Shown here piece by piece: positions 31,819 to 41,082 of a stretch of DNA of 64,000 bases. Source of the stretch: DASSJT01 sp963715025 (GTDB taxonomy: Bacteria > Actinomycetota > Actinomycetes > Actinomycetales > Dermatophilaceae); contig CAVQQQ010000010.1 of the NCBI GenBank assembly GCA_963715025.1, positions 62,001-126,000 of the forward strand. Direction: 5' to 3'. The notes below the pieces were generated by a model. The model searched no databases and had not been told where the DNA came from. It saw only the letters and a program-made list of their open reading frames with translations. Within the stretch, counting starts at the first letter, position 1; each line of letters begins with the position of its first letter. The position numbers and the translations under genes are program-made.

Positions 31819-33287
31819 TGCCCGTCCCGACCCGGGTGGTCCGCAGACTCGAGGCGATGCCGCTCCAAGTGCGGCTCATCGCGATCGTCATGGTGCTGGT
31901 TGTCGTGGCGCTCACGCTCACGAACATCGCAACGGCCTACCTCGTGCGCCGCGAGCTCATCGGCCGCATCGACACGGAATTGCGCCGGGCCGCCGCACCC
32001 ATTGCGACCCAGGCCCTTGCCGACTGGAAGATGCCCACGGGGCGCCCCATTCCCAGCGGGTACATCGTGATCTTCCTGCCGACCGACGGCAGCGACCCTG
32101 TCACCGTCACCAACCCCGCCGGAGTCCAGGACGTGCCGGCCGTGCCGCCCCTGCCCCTGAACAGCATCCACGTCCGCACCGGTGAACCTTTCACGATCGA
32201 ATCCACCAACAGCAACGAGCAGTGGCGCGTCGTCGCCGGAAAGCTGAACACCAACACGGCGACCTTCATCGTGGGGATCCCCCTCAGCGGGGTGAAGCAC
32301 ACCATCGGTCGCCTCCTGTTCGTGACCACAATCCTGGGCATCGGGGTCCTCCTCGCGTGCGCCGCCCTTGGCTCGTATGCCGTACGCCGAGCTTTCCGAC
32401 CCCTCGCACAGATCGAGGACACCGCAGCTGCGATCGCCGATGGCGACCTCGGACGACGCATCCCCACCCGGGTCGCGCAGGACGAGGTCACCTCGCTCTC
32501 GCGTTCGCTGAACGCGATGCTGTCGCAGATCGAGCAGTCCTTCTCCGTGCGCGAGGCCTCCGAGGAGCGCATGCGGCAGTTCGTCGCCGACGCCTCGCAC
32601 GAGCTTCGAACGCCGCTGGCGACGGTCCGCGGCTACGCCGAGCTCTACCGCCAGGGTGCCGTGCGCAAGCCCGAGGATGTCGCCAGCGCGATGAACCGCA
32701 TCGAGGGCGAGGCCGGCCGCATGAGCGGGCTCGTCGAGGACCTGCTCACCCTGGCTCGCCTCGACGACGAGCGCCCGCTCGAGCGGCTCCCCGTCGACCT
32801 GACCGTGCTGGCGGCCGACGCCGCACAGGACGCCCGCGCTATCGACCCGCAGCGCCCCATCCGGGTCATGGGCCTCGACGGCGTACTCACCTCGACGGTG
32901 GTCACCGGTGACGACGCCAGACTGCGCCAGGTATTGGCCAACCTGCTGGGCAACGCCCTGCGCCATACCCCCGCGGGCACGCCGATCGAACTTGCCGTTG
33001 GCCGCCAGGGGACGGACGGCCAGACCGCTGGCGTGGTCGAGGTCCGCGACCACGGGCCGGGCATCGAGGCCGACAAGGCACGGCGGGTGTTCGAGCGGTT
33101 CTACCGCGCCGACCCGTCCCGCGGTCGCAGCGCGGGCGGCGGCAACGGCCTCGGCCTCGCGATCGTCGCGGCCATCGTCAATGCCCATGGCGGCAAGGTG
33201 GGGGTCGCCGAGACGGCCGGAGGCGGGGCAACGTTCGTCATCCAGCTGCCCACAGCAAACTCCCAGCCTGCGCCCAGCCGGGCTTGA
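31818..33287 (+). CDS. Sensor histidine kinase (HisKA type)
   Basis: A 489-residue membrane kinase. Helix 1 is at about residues 17-42, followed by an extracytoplasmic sensor domain to ~165, helix 2 (ILGIGVLLACAALGSYAV), HAMP (AFRPLAQIEDTAAAIADGDL), the H-box DASHELRTPLATVRGYAEL with phospho-His261, N-box NLLGNALRHTP, G1 DHGPGIE and G2 GNGLGLAIV. It phosphorylates the response regulator encoded just before it; the genes overlap by one base. The sensor domain has no recognisable ligand fold. Ligand unknown. Confidence 0.93.
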   Translation: MPVPTRVVRRLEAMPLQVRLIAIVMVLVVVALTLTNIATAYLVRRELIGRIDTELRRAAAPIATQALADWKMPTGRPIPSGYIVIFLPTDGSDPVTVTNPAGVQDVPAVPPLPLNSIHVRTGEPFTIESTNSNEQWRVVAGKLNTNTATFIVGIPLSGVKHTIGRLLFVTTILGIGVLLACAALGSYAVRRAFRPLAQIEDTAAAIADGDLGRRIPTRVAQDEVTSLSRSLNAMLSQIEQSFSVREASEERMRQFVADASHELRTPLATVRGYAELYRQGAVRKPEDVASAMNRIEGEAGRMSGLVEDLLTLARLDDERPLERLPVDLTVLAADAAQDARAIDPQRPIRVMGLDGVLTSTVVTGDDARLRQVLANLLGNALRHTPAGTPIELAVGRQGTDGQTAGVVEVRDHGPGIEADKARRVFERFYRADPSRGRSAGGGNGLGLAIVAAIVNAHGGKVGVAETAGGGATFVIQLPTANSQPAPSRA

Positions 33288-33334
33288 CGTTGCAGCGGTT
33301 GAGTGGTCACACCAGCCAGACAGAAAGAGCCACG

Positions 33335-34771
33335 ATGAGCAGCACGCACACGGACACCAATCAGGACGAGCAGCAGCGGAGCGAGCAGCCGCGCGAGTCG
33401 CAGCCGACCGAACAGCACACCGCCCCTCTTTGGTACGGCGAGCCGACCTTCGGGCAGCGCACCACCACACCGAACAGCGACGCAGATACCCAGGAAACGT
33501 CCGGCTACCCCGCGTCACAGGGGTACGCGGGGTACGCCGGCTCGACCGTCCCCACCCAGCAGATCCCGGGTGGGGGCAGTCCGGCATACCCTCAGGGGCC
33601 CACCACCGGTAGCCAGCCGGACCCGGGCCACCCCCGAAACCGGCGCCTCACCGAACTCGTGTCGGTGGCGGCGCTCGCCGCCCTGCTTGCCAGCGGCGGC
33701 ACCTACGCCGCGACCCAGCTGGGGTCCGACACGCCGGCCTCCTCCACGACGTCGTCGTCCAGCTCCAGCCTGGGTCGCGGCACGACCTCCGGCCCGGTCA
33801 AGCAGGCCGACCCCAACAACCCGAACTGGGCCGTGACCTCGGCGGCGGTCACGCCCAGCGTCGTGTCCATCGCGATGCAGTCACAGGGCGAGAGCGGCCA
33901 GGGGTCCGGCGTGATCATCGACACCAAGGGCCACGTGCTCACCAACAACCACGTCGTGAGCGGCGCCACGTCGCTGACGGTGACGCTCAACGACGGGCGC
34001 ACCTACGAGGCCAGCATCGTTGGCACCGACCCCTCCACTGACCTCGCCGTGATCTCGATCAAGAACCCGCCATCGGACCTCGCGCCGATCTCTTTCGGTG
34101 ACTCCGACGCGCTGAAGGTCGGCGACCCGGTCATGGCGGTCGGCAACCCGCTCGGCCTCGCGGGGACGGTCACCACCGGTATCGTGAGCGCCCTCAACCG
34201 CCCGGTGAGCACCTCCGACAGCCAGCAGCAGAACCCGTTCGGCCAGCAGGGCCAGTCCGAGCCGGTCGTGACCAACGCGATCCAGACCAGCGCGGCGATC
34301 AACCCGGGCAACAGCGGCGGCGCCCTGGTCAACGGCTCGGGCCAGCTGGTCGGCATCAACTCCTCGATCGCCTCGCTCGGCTCGAGCGTTGGCGGCCAGA
34401 GCGGAAGCATCGGCATCGGGTTCGCCATCCCGATCAACGAGGCCAAGAGCATCGCCCAGCAGCTGATCGACAAGGGCAAGGCCGAGCACGCGTTCCTGGG
34501 GGTCAGCTCCAAGGACGGCGCTGCGAGCGACGGCTCGGCGCAGCGCGCCGGCGCCGAGATCGTCAGCATCCAGCCCGGCACCCCGGCCGCGGCGGCAGGG
34601 CTCAAGACCGGTGACGTGATCGTTGCGGTCAACGGGGAGTCGGTCGGCTCCTCGGAGTCCCTGGTGGCGTACATCCGCGAGCGCACGGTGGGCGACAAGG
34701 TCAAGCTGACCGTGCTCCGCGACGGCAAGACCATCACCCTGACGGCCTCGCTGGCGGTCAAACCCAGCTAG
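33335..34771 (+). CDS. htrA: HtrA/DegP-type serine protease with PDZ domain
   Basis: A 478-residue membrane-anchored protease. The cytoplasmic N-terminal ~100 residues are Gln/Thr/Pro-rich, and a membrane helix (LVSVAALAALLASGGTYAAT) follows. The extracytoplasmic trypsin-like domain has His206 (TNNHVV), Asp236 (STDLAVI) and Ser327 (NPGNSGGAL). A PDZ domain fills the last ~90 residues (AEIVSIQPGTPAAAAGLKTG). It degrades or refolds damaged envelope proteins. AAAGAG precedes the ATG at 33335. It lies 47 bases after the sensor kinase and probably belongs to its regulon or operon. Confidence 0.93.
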   Translation: MSSTHTDTNQDEQQRSEQPRESQPTEQHTAPLWYGEPTFGQRTTTPNSDADTQETSGYPASQGYAGYAGSTVPTQQIPGGGSPAYPQGPTTGSQPDPGHPRNRRLTELVSVAALAALLASGGTYAATQLGSDTPASSTTSSSSSSLGRGTTSGPVKQADPNNPNWAVTSAAVTPSVVSIAMQSQGESGQGSGVIIDTKGHVLTNNHVVSGATSLTVTLNDGRTYEASIVGTDPSTDLAVISIKNPPSDLAPISFGDSDALKVGDPVMAVGNPLGLAGTVTTGIVSALNRPVSTSDSQQQNPFGQQGQSEPVVTNAIQTSAAINPGNSGGALVNGSGQLVGINSSIASLGSSVGGQSGSIGIGFAIPINEAKSIAQQLIDKGKAEHAFLGVSSKDGAASDGSAQRAGAEIVSIQPGTPAAAAGLKTGDVIVAVNGESVGSSESLVAYIRERTVGDKVKLTVLRDGKTITLTASLAVKPS

Positions 34772-34832
34772 GCGATCGACTCCCGGCGGAGGTCGGCTCT
34801 TGCTCCCTTTCGCCACACTTCGCCGGGACCGA

Positions 34833-34873
34833 GCGCCCCGCGCCGATCGAGCCCCCGGACCGGCGCGGGGCGC
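34833..34873. terminator. Bidirectional hairpin terminator between htrA and truncated epimerase
   Basis: Perfect 13-bp stem: GCGCCCCGCGCCG (34833-34845) with CGGCGCGGGGCGC (34861-34873), loop 15 nt. It lies between convergent genes and lacks a T-tract, as many actinobacterial terminators do. Confidence 0.65.
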
Positions 34874-34897
34874 CACAATGCCCAAGCGGTATGCCGT

Positions 34898-35460
34898 TCA
34901 GCCGAGTCCCCGACGGAACCCCAGCTCCCAGTCTGCGTAGGTCGGCTCCCAGCCCAGCGCACGCCGGGCCTTGGCATTGCTCGAGCCCCGCATGGTCTGC
35001 ATCATGGTGACGCCGACCTGACCGATGAGCGGCCGCGCCAGCCACGCCGGGATGTGGCGGGGCGGCTTGGCGCCGAGCTGCTGGGCGAGCAGTGGCAGCC
35101 ACTCGGTGATCGGTGCGGGGTGGTCATCGACGATGTTGTACAGGCCAGGCTCGCCTCGCTCGACGGCCAGCGCCGTTGCCCCGGCCGCGTCCTCGGCAGG
35201 GATGAACGACCACTGCCCGGTTCCTCGGCCAACGATGGGCAGCCGTCGTCTAGCGACCATCCGGCCCATCTCGCCGTCTCGGCTGATGCCGTTGCCCGGG
35301 CCGTAGAGCAGCCCGTAGCGGTGGACGACGCCATCGATCCCGGGGGTGGTGGTCACGAGGCGCTCCAGCTCGCCGATGGCCGCGAGGGTCCGCCGCGTCT
35401 CGGGTGCGGGATTGGGGTCGAGGCCCTCGTCCTCGCGCCGGGGGTCCCCAGAGGGGAGCT
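34898..35460 (-). pseudogene. 5'-truncated NAD-dependent epimerase/dehydratase (SDR) remnant
   Basis: Only the C-terminal half of an atypical-SDR epimerase is present: SGDPRREDEGLDPNPAPETR, then HRYGLLYGPGNGIS (substrate-side motif), VGRGTGQWSFIPAEDAAGAT, YNIVDDHPAPITEWLPLLAQ and SNAKARRALGWEPTYADWEL at the end. The N-terminal Rossmann half with its GxxGxxG motif, about 120 residues, is missing. The frame upstream of ~35460 has no family character and lies under the 5' end of the oppositely oriented HelD gene. The C-terminal half has no internal stops, so the loss may be recent. Probably non-functional. Confidence 0.75.
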
Positions 35461-35544
35461 GACCGCTCTGGCCCGCCGGTTGGTCCGGGGCCGAGCCAGG
35501 AAACCAGTTGGGCGCCGGTCGGTGCAGTGGCAGAATCGCCCCTT

Positions 35545-37590
35545 GTGCCCGCTGCGGAAACCACCTCGCCCACCGAAGAACTTCAGCGTGAGAGGGACTA
35601 CCTGGAGCGGGCCCGGGTCGAGCTGGCCCGCATGCGCGAGCGCACCCTCTCACTCGATGCCCAGAGCGGCGACGCGGTCTCGGCCGCCTACCTCGCCAAG
35701 ACCCTGCACGAGCGGGCCATGGCTCTGGCCGACGACCCGAGCACCACGCTGTTCTTCGGCCGAGTCGACCGCGTGGACGGGCCTGGCGGCGGCGTGGAGC
35801 GCTGGTACATCGGACGGCGCCACGTCGCCGACAGCCACGGCGACCCCGTTGTCATCGACTGGCGCGCTGACATGTCGACCACGTTCTACCGCGCCTCACG
35901 GTCCGAGCCGATGGGGGTCACCCTGCGCAGGCGGTTCGGGCTGGACCATGGCGAGATCACCGCATTCGAGGACGAGCACCTGCTCGACCGCAGCGAGCGT
36001 GCCGCCAAGAGCCAGATCCTCGTCGAGGAGATCGAGCGGCCTCGCGTGGGTCCGATGCGCGACATCGTCGCCACGATCCAGCCCGAGCAGGACGAGATCG
36101 TCCGGGCCGACGCCACGACGACGGTCTGCGTCCAGGGGGCGCCAGGCACGGGGAAGACCGCCGTCGGCCTCCACCGCGCGGCCTGGCTCCTCTACGCCTT
36201 CCGCGAGCGCCTGACCCGCGCAGGAGTCTTGGTCGTCGGGCCCAACCGCGCATTCCTTGACCACATCGGCGCTGTGCTCCCAGCGCTGGGCGAGGTGCAG
36301 GTGCGGCACACAACCGTCGACGACCTCGTCGCCAGTGTTCCCGCCAAGGGGTCTGACCCCACCGAAACCGCTGTCCTCAAAGGCGATCCGCGCCTCGCCA
36401 AGGTCCTCCGGCGCGCGGTGTGGTCACGGGTCCGACCCGCAAGCGAGCCACTCGTCGTGCCGCGCGGTGTGCGCAAGTGGCGGGTGCCGGCATACGACGT
36501 CAACGATATCCTCGAGGAGCTGAGCGGGCGCGGAGTCCGCTACGACGCGGCCCGGGCCATGCTTCCCCAGCGGCTCGCGCACGCGGTGCTGCTGCAGATG
36601 GAACGGGCCGGAGACTCCCCCGACGACCGGGTGCAGGACGCGGTCGCCCGCAGTGCGCCGGTCAAGCGGTATGCCGGTGGCTTGTGGCCCGCAGTCGACG
36701 CGCGCGAAGTGCTGTTCCGGCTTCTGTCCGACCCTGCCGAGCTCGCTGCCCACGCCGACGGGCTGCTCAATGACGAGGAGCGGGCGCTTCTCGTCTGGCC
36801 TCACCCTCCCAAGAGCAAGGGCGCGGCGCGCTGGAGCCCTGCCGACACCGTGCTTCTCGACGAGCTCGCCGACATCATCGACCGCACTGCCAGCCTCGGC
36901 CACGTGGTCCTCGACGAGGCCCAGGACCTGTCGCCGATGCAGCTGCGGGCAGTGGGGCGGCGGTGCTCCACCGGCGCAGCGACAGTGCTCGGTGACATCG
37001 CCCAGGGGACGACGCCCTGGGCGACCGGCTCCTGGGCGGAGTCACTTGCCCACCTGGGCAAACCGGAGGGGTACCTCGAGGTCCTCGACCGGGGGTTCCG
37101 GGTGCCGAGCAGCGTGATCGAGTACGCTGCCCGGCTGCTTCCCGCCATGGCGCCAGGTCTCGGCTCCCCGGTATCCGTCCGCGACAACCCGGGCCGGCTC
37201 GACGTGGTGGCTGCGGCGGATCGCCGATCCGCCACCGCGGCGGTGGTGGAGACGGTTCGCCGCGAGCTGTCCGAGCCGGGGTCGATCGGCATCATCGCCC
37301 CGGACGCCGACGCCACCCGGCTGTCGCGGGCGCTCGACCGGGCGGGGATCGCCCACGGCCTGCTCGGCGCCGACCACGGGGACGTCGAACACCAGGTCGA
37401 CGTCGTTCCCGCGACGGTTGCCAAGGGTCTGGAGTTCGACCGCGTCATCGTCGTCGAGCCAGCCGCCATCGCCGCCGCCGAGCCCGACCAGCGCACCGGA
37501 CTGCGCCGTCTCTACGTCGTGCTGACCCGAGCCGTGTCGGCCCTGACCGTCGTGCACTCGCAGCCACTGCCGGAACAGCTCGCCCTCTAG
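35545..37590 (+). CDS. helD: HelD-like ATPase (UvrD/Rep superfamily 1, RNA-polymerase recycling factor)
   Basis: A ~681-residue SF1 helicase-like ATPase. The N-terminal coiled region (EELQRERDYLERARVELARM) and an IGRRHVAD...DWRADMSTTFY segment are HelD-specific. Walker A is QGAPGTGKTAVGLHRAAWLL, motif II VVLDEAQDLSPMQLRAV, and the C-terminal part has KGLEFDRVIVVEP and LRRLYVVLTRAV. HelD proteins dislodge stalled RNA polymerase; the related HelR gives rifamycin tolerance in Streptomyces. The start is uncertain: GTG 35545 (possible leaderless -10 CAGAAT) or GTG 35527. No rifamycin-associated promoter element was seen. Confidence 0.85.
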   Translation: MPAAETTSPTEELQRERDYLERARVELARMRERTLSLDAQSGDAVSAAYLAKTLHERAMALADDPSTTLFFGRVDRVDGPGGGVERWYIGRRHVADSHGDPVVIDWRADMSTTFYRASRSEPMGVTLRRRFGLDHGEITAFEDEHLLDRSERAAKSQILVEEIERPRVGPMRDIVATIQPEQDEIVRADATTTVCVQGAPGTGKTAVGLHRAAWLLYAFRERLTRAGVLVVGPNRAFLDHIGAVLPALGEVQVRHTTVDDLVASVPAKGSDPTETAVLKGDPRLAKVLRRAVWSRVRPASEPLVVPRGVRKWRVPAYDVNDILEELSGRGVRYDAARAMLPQRLAHAVLLQMERAGDSPDDRVQDAVARSAPVKRYAGGLWPAVDAREVLFRLLSDPAELAAHADGLLNDEERALLVWPHPPKSKGAARWSPADTVLLDELADIIDRTASLGHVVLDEAQDLSPMQLRAVGRRCSTGAATVLGDIAQGTTPWATGSWAESLAHLGKPEGYLEVLDRGFRVPSSVIEYAARLLPAMAPGLGSPVSVRDNPGRLDVVAAADRRSATAAVVETVRRELSEPGSIGIIAPDADATRLSRALDRAGIAHGLLGADHGDVEHQVDVVPATVAKGLEFDRVIVVEPAAIAAAEPDQRTGLRRLYVVLTRAVSALTVVHSQPLPEQLAL

Positions 37591-37670
37591 GCGGGCGGGA
37601 GCGCGGGTCGCGACGGATCTGAGTACACGGGCTCTGTCGACCGCCACGCGCCGCCCCGACGCTGGGGCGC

Positions 37671-39551
37671 ATGACCAGCCACCTGGATTCCGTCATCGAC
37701 CTCGAGGCCCAGTTCGCCGAGGCGATGCAGCGTCTCTACTCCGTGGGAAACAGCCTCGACCGCCTCCGTCAGGAGATACAGCGGGAGCAGTCTCCAACCC
37801 CGGATCGCACGGCTCCCCGCCCGGAGAAGGCCACAGGACCGACGCCGGGGCCGATGCCGGGGCCGACGCCGGCACCCCAGCCTGAGCAGACGCCCCCACT
37901 CCGACCGCAGCGGGCCAGCAGTGCCGGGGCCCGTCCCGGCATACCACCACTGCAGGCGCCGACCGCTCTGCCGTGGTGGCAGCAGGAGGGGGCGGTCGCC
38001 CCCGTGCTTGGGATGGTCGGCGCAGCAGTGACTCTCATCGGGCTGGTGATGCTCTTGGTGATCGCCATCCAGCGCGGCCTCTTCGGGCCGGTCCCCCGCA
38101 TGGTGAGCGGTGCCGTCCTCGCTGTCGGGCTCGTCGTCTTCGCCCACCGCGTGCGCCGGCGGCAGCAGAACTCCGGCGCGCTCGCACTCGCGGCGACCGG
38201 GTACGCAGCGGCCTATCTGGACATCGTGGCCATGACCACGATCTACCACTACCTCCCGGTCTGGGCCGGGCTCGCGCTGGCTGCAGCGGCAGCGGCCAGC
38301 GGACTTCTCATCGCACGTGCGTGGAACAGCGAGCTGCTTGGTGTCCTCACCGTGCTGGGCGTGGCAATCCTGGCGCCAGTGCTCGGAGGGCTGCTGACCT
38401 CGGTGACTGCTGCGTTCCTGGTGGTGCTGGCGGCCGCCGCGTTCCCGGCCCAGCTGGGACGCGACTGGTCAGCGCTCGAACTGGTGCGCATGGTCCCTGC
38501 TTCAGGCATCCTGTTGCTCGACCTGGGCTTCGCTACGGAGTTCAAGGCGCCCGCGGCGGAGCTCACGGTGATGGCTGTGGCCCTGGCCGGCCTCGGGCTC
38601 GTCTCGTCGTCGTGGCTCGTTAGCCGCACCCCCAGCGACGTGGTCGCGTCAGCCGTCGTGGCCGTGAGTGCCCTCCCGCTCCTGGCGCTGCCCCAGACCT
38701 ATGAGGACCCCTGGGCGGCGCTCACCGCGCTGGCGACCGCCGCCGCATACCTCATCGGCTGGTTCGCACTATGCGTGCTGGAGCGGGGAGCGCTGCCCCT
38801 CCACCTGCGAGCCACCGCCGCCTCCGTCGCAGCGGTCGCCGTGATCCAGGCGGTAGTCGAGGGTGCGCCCGCAGACTACCTCGGCACCGGCCTGCTGGTC
38901 GTCGCGCTCGGCTACCTTGGAATGTCGCTCGTCGGCCAGAGCGGGACCGCCGCCGTCATCGGTCTGGCAGCCGGGGGCATCGCCTTGGTGGCGTACACCC
39001 GCGTCATCCCACCCATGCTCGGGGTCGAGCCCCACGGCGCGCTCACGGTCGCCACCCTGGTCGACAGCCTGCTCGCCATGGCGGTGCTCGTGGCAATGGC
39101 GCGGGTGCTGCGCGAAGTGGGCGCAGTGCCCGAGAGCCGTCACCCGGTCGCGACGACGGCGCTGTGGGTGGGCTCCCTGCTCGCCTCGAGCGGTGCGGTG
39201 GTGTCGGCGGGCGTGCTTGCCGGGCGCGGCCTCGACGCCGCCGGGCGCGGCCTCGACGCCGAGCAGGGCGGGTTCATGGCGGGCCACGCCACGGCCACGC
39301 TGCTCTGGATGGCCGGCGCGGCATACCTGCTGATGCACGGCCTGAAGCGGGTCGCCGACGCCCGAGTGGCCCTCCGGGCGGGACTGGTGCTCGCGGGGGT
39401 CGCTGTCGGGAAGCTGATGCTGTTCGACTTCTCGGCGCTGGAGGGCATGGGCCGCGTCCTGGCCTTCATCGGCTCCGGCATGCTCCTGCTGGCCATGGGC
39501 ACCGGCTATGCGCGGGCCCTGGACCGCGCGCGGCACGCCCGGCCGGTGTGA
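37671..39551 (+). CDS. DUF2339 polytopic membrane protein
   Basis: A 626-residue protein. The N-terminal ~110 residues are cytoplasmic: a short coiled coil (FAEAMQRLYSVGNSLDRLRQ) and a Pro-rich linker with PGP repeats. About 16 hydrophobic segments follow. The C-terminal FDFSALEGMGRVLAFIGSGM is the DUF2339 hallmark. A small tandem duplication (AGRGLDA twice) sits in a loop near residue 525. Function unknown; the family is sometimes discussed as envelope-associated. ATG at 37671 is the only plausible start. Confidence 0.82.
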   Translation: MTSHLDSVIDLEAQFAEAMQRLYSVGNSLDRLRQEIQREQSPTPDRTAPRPEKATGPTPGPMPGPTPAPQPEQTPPLRPQRASSAGARPGIPPLQAPTALPWWQQEGAVAPVLGMVGAAVTLIGLVMLLVIAIQRGLFGPVPRMVSGAVLAVGLVVFAHRVRRRQQNSGALALAATGYAAAYLDIVAMTTIYHYLPVWAGLALAAAAAASGLLIARAWNSELLGVLTVLGVAILAPVLGGLLTSVTAAFLVVLAAAAFPAQLGRDWSALELVRMVPASGILLLDLGFATEFKAPAAELTVMAVALAGLGLVSSSWLVSRTPSDVVASAVVAVSALPLLALPQTYEDPWAALTALATAAAYLIGWFALCVLERGALPLHLRATAASVAAVAVIQAVVEGAPADYLGTGLLVVALGYLGMSLVGQSGTAAVIGLAAGGIALVAYTRVIPPMLGVEPHGALTVATLVDSLLAMAVLVAMARVLREVGAVPESRHPVATTALWVGSLLASSGAVVSAGVLAGRGLDAAGRGLDAEQGGFMAGHATATLLWMAGAAYLLMHGLKRVADARVALRAGLVLAGVAVGKLMLFDFSALEGMGRVLAFIGSGMLLLAMGTGYARALDRARHARPV

Positions 39552-39585
39552 GGATCCCGAGCAGCACCATGGGACACTGCCCAGC

Positions 39586-40248
39586 GTGCCGGCCCTGACG
39601 ACGTGGTGGACCCTCGACGTGCGCGAACTGTCACCCCGGGCACACTCCGACGCGGTTCTGGGTGTCGGGGCCGACCTGGAGCGGCGGCTCGCCGAGCCGC
39701 ACCGGCGCTATCACACGACGACGCACCTCGTGGAGATGTTCTGGGCACTCGACGAGCTCGAGCAGACCGGCGAGATCCGCGGTCGCCAAGGCGCCATGGC
39801 CAGGGTGGCCGCCTGGTTCCACGACGCCGTGTATGACCTCGACGACCCGGTCGACAACGAACGGCGCAGCGCCGACCTCGCGGTGAGCAGCCTCCGGTCA
39901 CTGGCGTTCGAGACCAAGGACGTCGAGACGATCGAGCGCCTGATCCTCGAAACCACACGGCACCTGCTACCGCGCGACGACGAGCTTGCGGCTGCGTTCC
40001 ATGACGCCGACCTCTGGATCCTCAGTGCGCCGCCGACACGGTTCGACGAGTACTGCGAGCAAGTGCGGGAGGAGTATGCCGCCGTGCCCGACGACGTCTA
40101 TGCCGCCGCCCGGGTGGCGATCCTGGAACCCTTCACGCTGCGCGACACCATCTACGCGACCCGGACCGCGCGCCAGCACTGGGAGGGCCGGGCCTACGAG
40201 AACCTCGCCAGGGAGCTCTCCCGCCTGCGCTCTGAGACCACGGCGTGA
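39586..40248 (+). CDS. Predicted metal-dependent HD-superfamily phosphohydrolase
   Basis: A 220-residue HD-fold protein. Ligand motifs are HRRYHTTTHLVEMFWAL (first His), WFHDAVYDL (the HD pair) and FHDADLWILS (later Asp), in the order of the uncharacterised COG4339-type hydrolases. The acidic composition and lack of signal suggest a cytosolic enzyme. GTG at 39586 begins VPALTTWWTLDVRELS, with GACACT at -13 to -8 as a possible leaderless -10. Substrate unknown; a nucleotide or phosphate monoester is likely for the fold. Confidence 0.82.
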   Translation: MPALTTWWTLDVRELSPRAHSDAVLGVGADLERRLAEPHRRYHTTTHLVEMFWALDELEQTGEIRGRQGAMARVAAWFHDAVYDLDDPVDNERRSADLAVSSLRSLAFETKDVETIERLILETTRHLLPRDDELAAAFHDADLWILSAPPTRFDEYCEQVREEYAAVPDDVYAAARVAILEPFTLRDTIYATRTARQHWEGRAYENLARELSRLRSETTA

Positions 40249-40273
40249 CGTCCCCTGCCGGGTCGGGGTGAGT

Positions 40274-40293
40274 CCGCGCCTTCGAGAGCGCGG
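40274..40293. terminator. Weak hairpin between convergent genes
   Basis: CCGCGC (40274-40279) pairs with GCGCGG (40288-40293) across an 8-nt loop, followed by GGTTGTCT. It lies in the 51-bp gap between two convergent genes. The stem is short, so confidence is low. Confidence 0.35.
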
Positions 40294-40299
40294 GGTTGT

Positions 40300-41082
40300 C
40301 TAGCCGGGGCCGGAGCCGGAGCGGAGCACGCGGTCGGCGAGGGGCCACCAGAACTGCATCTCGCACCGGACCGCGAACTCCTCGACCGTCACCCACTCCT
40401 TCTCGACGATGGTGCTGTCATGACCCCCCAGCGGCGGCGTCACGTCGCCGATGGTCGTGCGGAACACTTGCAGGATGTCCTGGCCGGCGCGCCACAGACC
40501 GCCCTCTCCGTGCGGGTGGAATCGCTCGTAGCCACACGGCTCGAGCCCCTGCGGGTCGAGCAGTAGCCCGACCTCCTCGACCGTCTCGCGCACAGCGGTC
40601 TCGTGCACGGACTCGCCGCCCTCGCGCCAGCCGCCCGGCGCACCCCACTCCTGGCGCCGTGGGCTGTAGGCGACCGCCTGGTGCCCGGCAGCATCGGCCA
40701 CGAACACCATCGAGGCGAAGACCCTGGGGTCGGGAGCGAGTGTGCGCGACTCGATCAGGTCGACGTCAGCGATCGTGCCGTCGGGGAACGTCACGCTGGT
40801 CGCGCGGGCAATCCCCTTCTCGCCGCGGCGCTTCCGCAGACGCAGCCCGCTGTCCAGCAAGATGCGAACGAGCTCGCTGCCGGCAACGGGTGTGGCACCT
40901 GCGGTGACCAGCGCGGCATACATCTCGCCGGGGACGTCGTAGTGGTCGCCCTCGAAACCCCGAGCCGGTATGCCGTGGGCCCGGGCGAAGGCGTGGAGCT
41001 CGGCGTAGGAGGTGTCGCTGATCAGGTGCGACCAGATGCGTCCGTGGGCCGGCCACTGCGGCGGGTCGATGAGGATCGCCAT
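40300..41082 (-). CDS. DUF4031-Nudix fusion hydrolase
   Basis: A 260-residue two-domain protein. Residues 1-~85 are DUF4031 (MAILIDPPQWPAHGRIWSHL, SYAELHAFARAHGIPARGFE, GDHYDVP), a small domain usually found alone. Residues ~115-250 are a Nudix hydrolase with box GGWREGGESVHETAVRETVE followed by EVGLL. The Nudix part should hydrolyse a nucleoside-diphosphate-X compound. ATG at 41080-41082 is the DUF4031 start. The protein suggests DUF4031 works on, or delivers, a Nudix substrate. Confidence 0.85.
   Translation of the reverse strand: MAILIDPPQWPAHGRIWSHLISDTSYAELHAFARAHGIPARGFEGDHYDVPGEMYAALVTAGATPVAGSELVRILLDSGLRLRKRRGEKGIARATSVTFPDGTIADVDLIESRTLAPDPRVFASMVFVADAAGHQAVAYSPRRQEWGAPGGWREGGESVHETAVRETVEEVGLLLDPQGLEPCGYERFHPHGEGGLWRAGQDILQVFRTTIGDVTPPLGGHDSTIVEKEWVTVEEFAVRCEMQFWWPLADRVLRSGSGPG

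Noticed and set aside
35400..35544. Rifamycin-associated element before helD
   Set aside because: The 19-bp element known upstream of rifamycin-inducible genes was looked for and not found in this gap.
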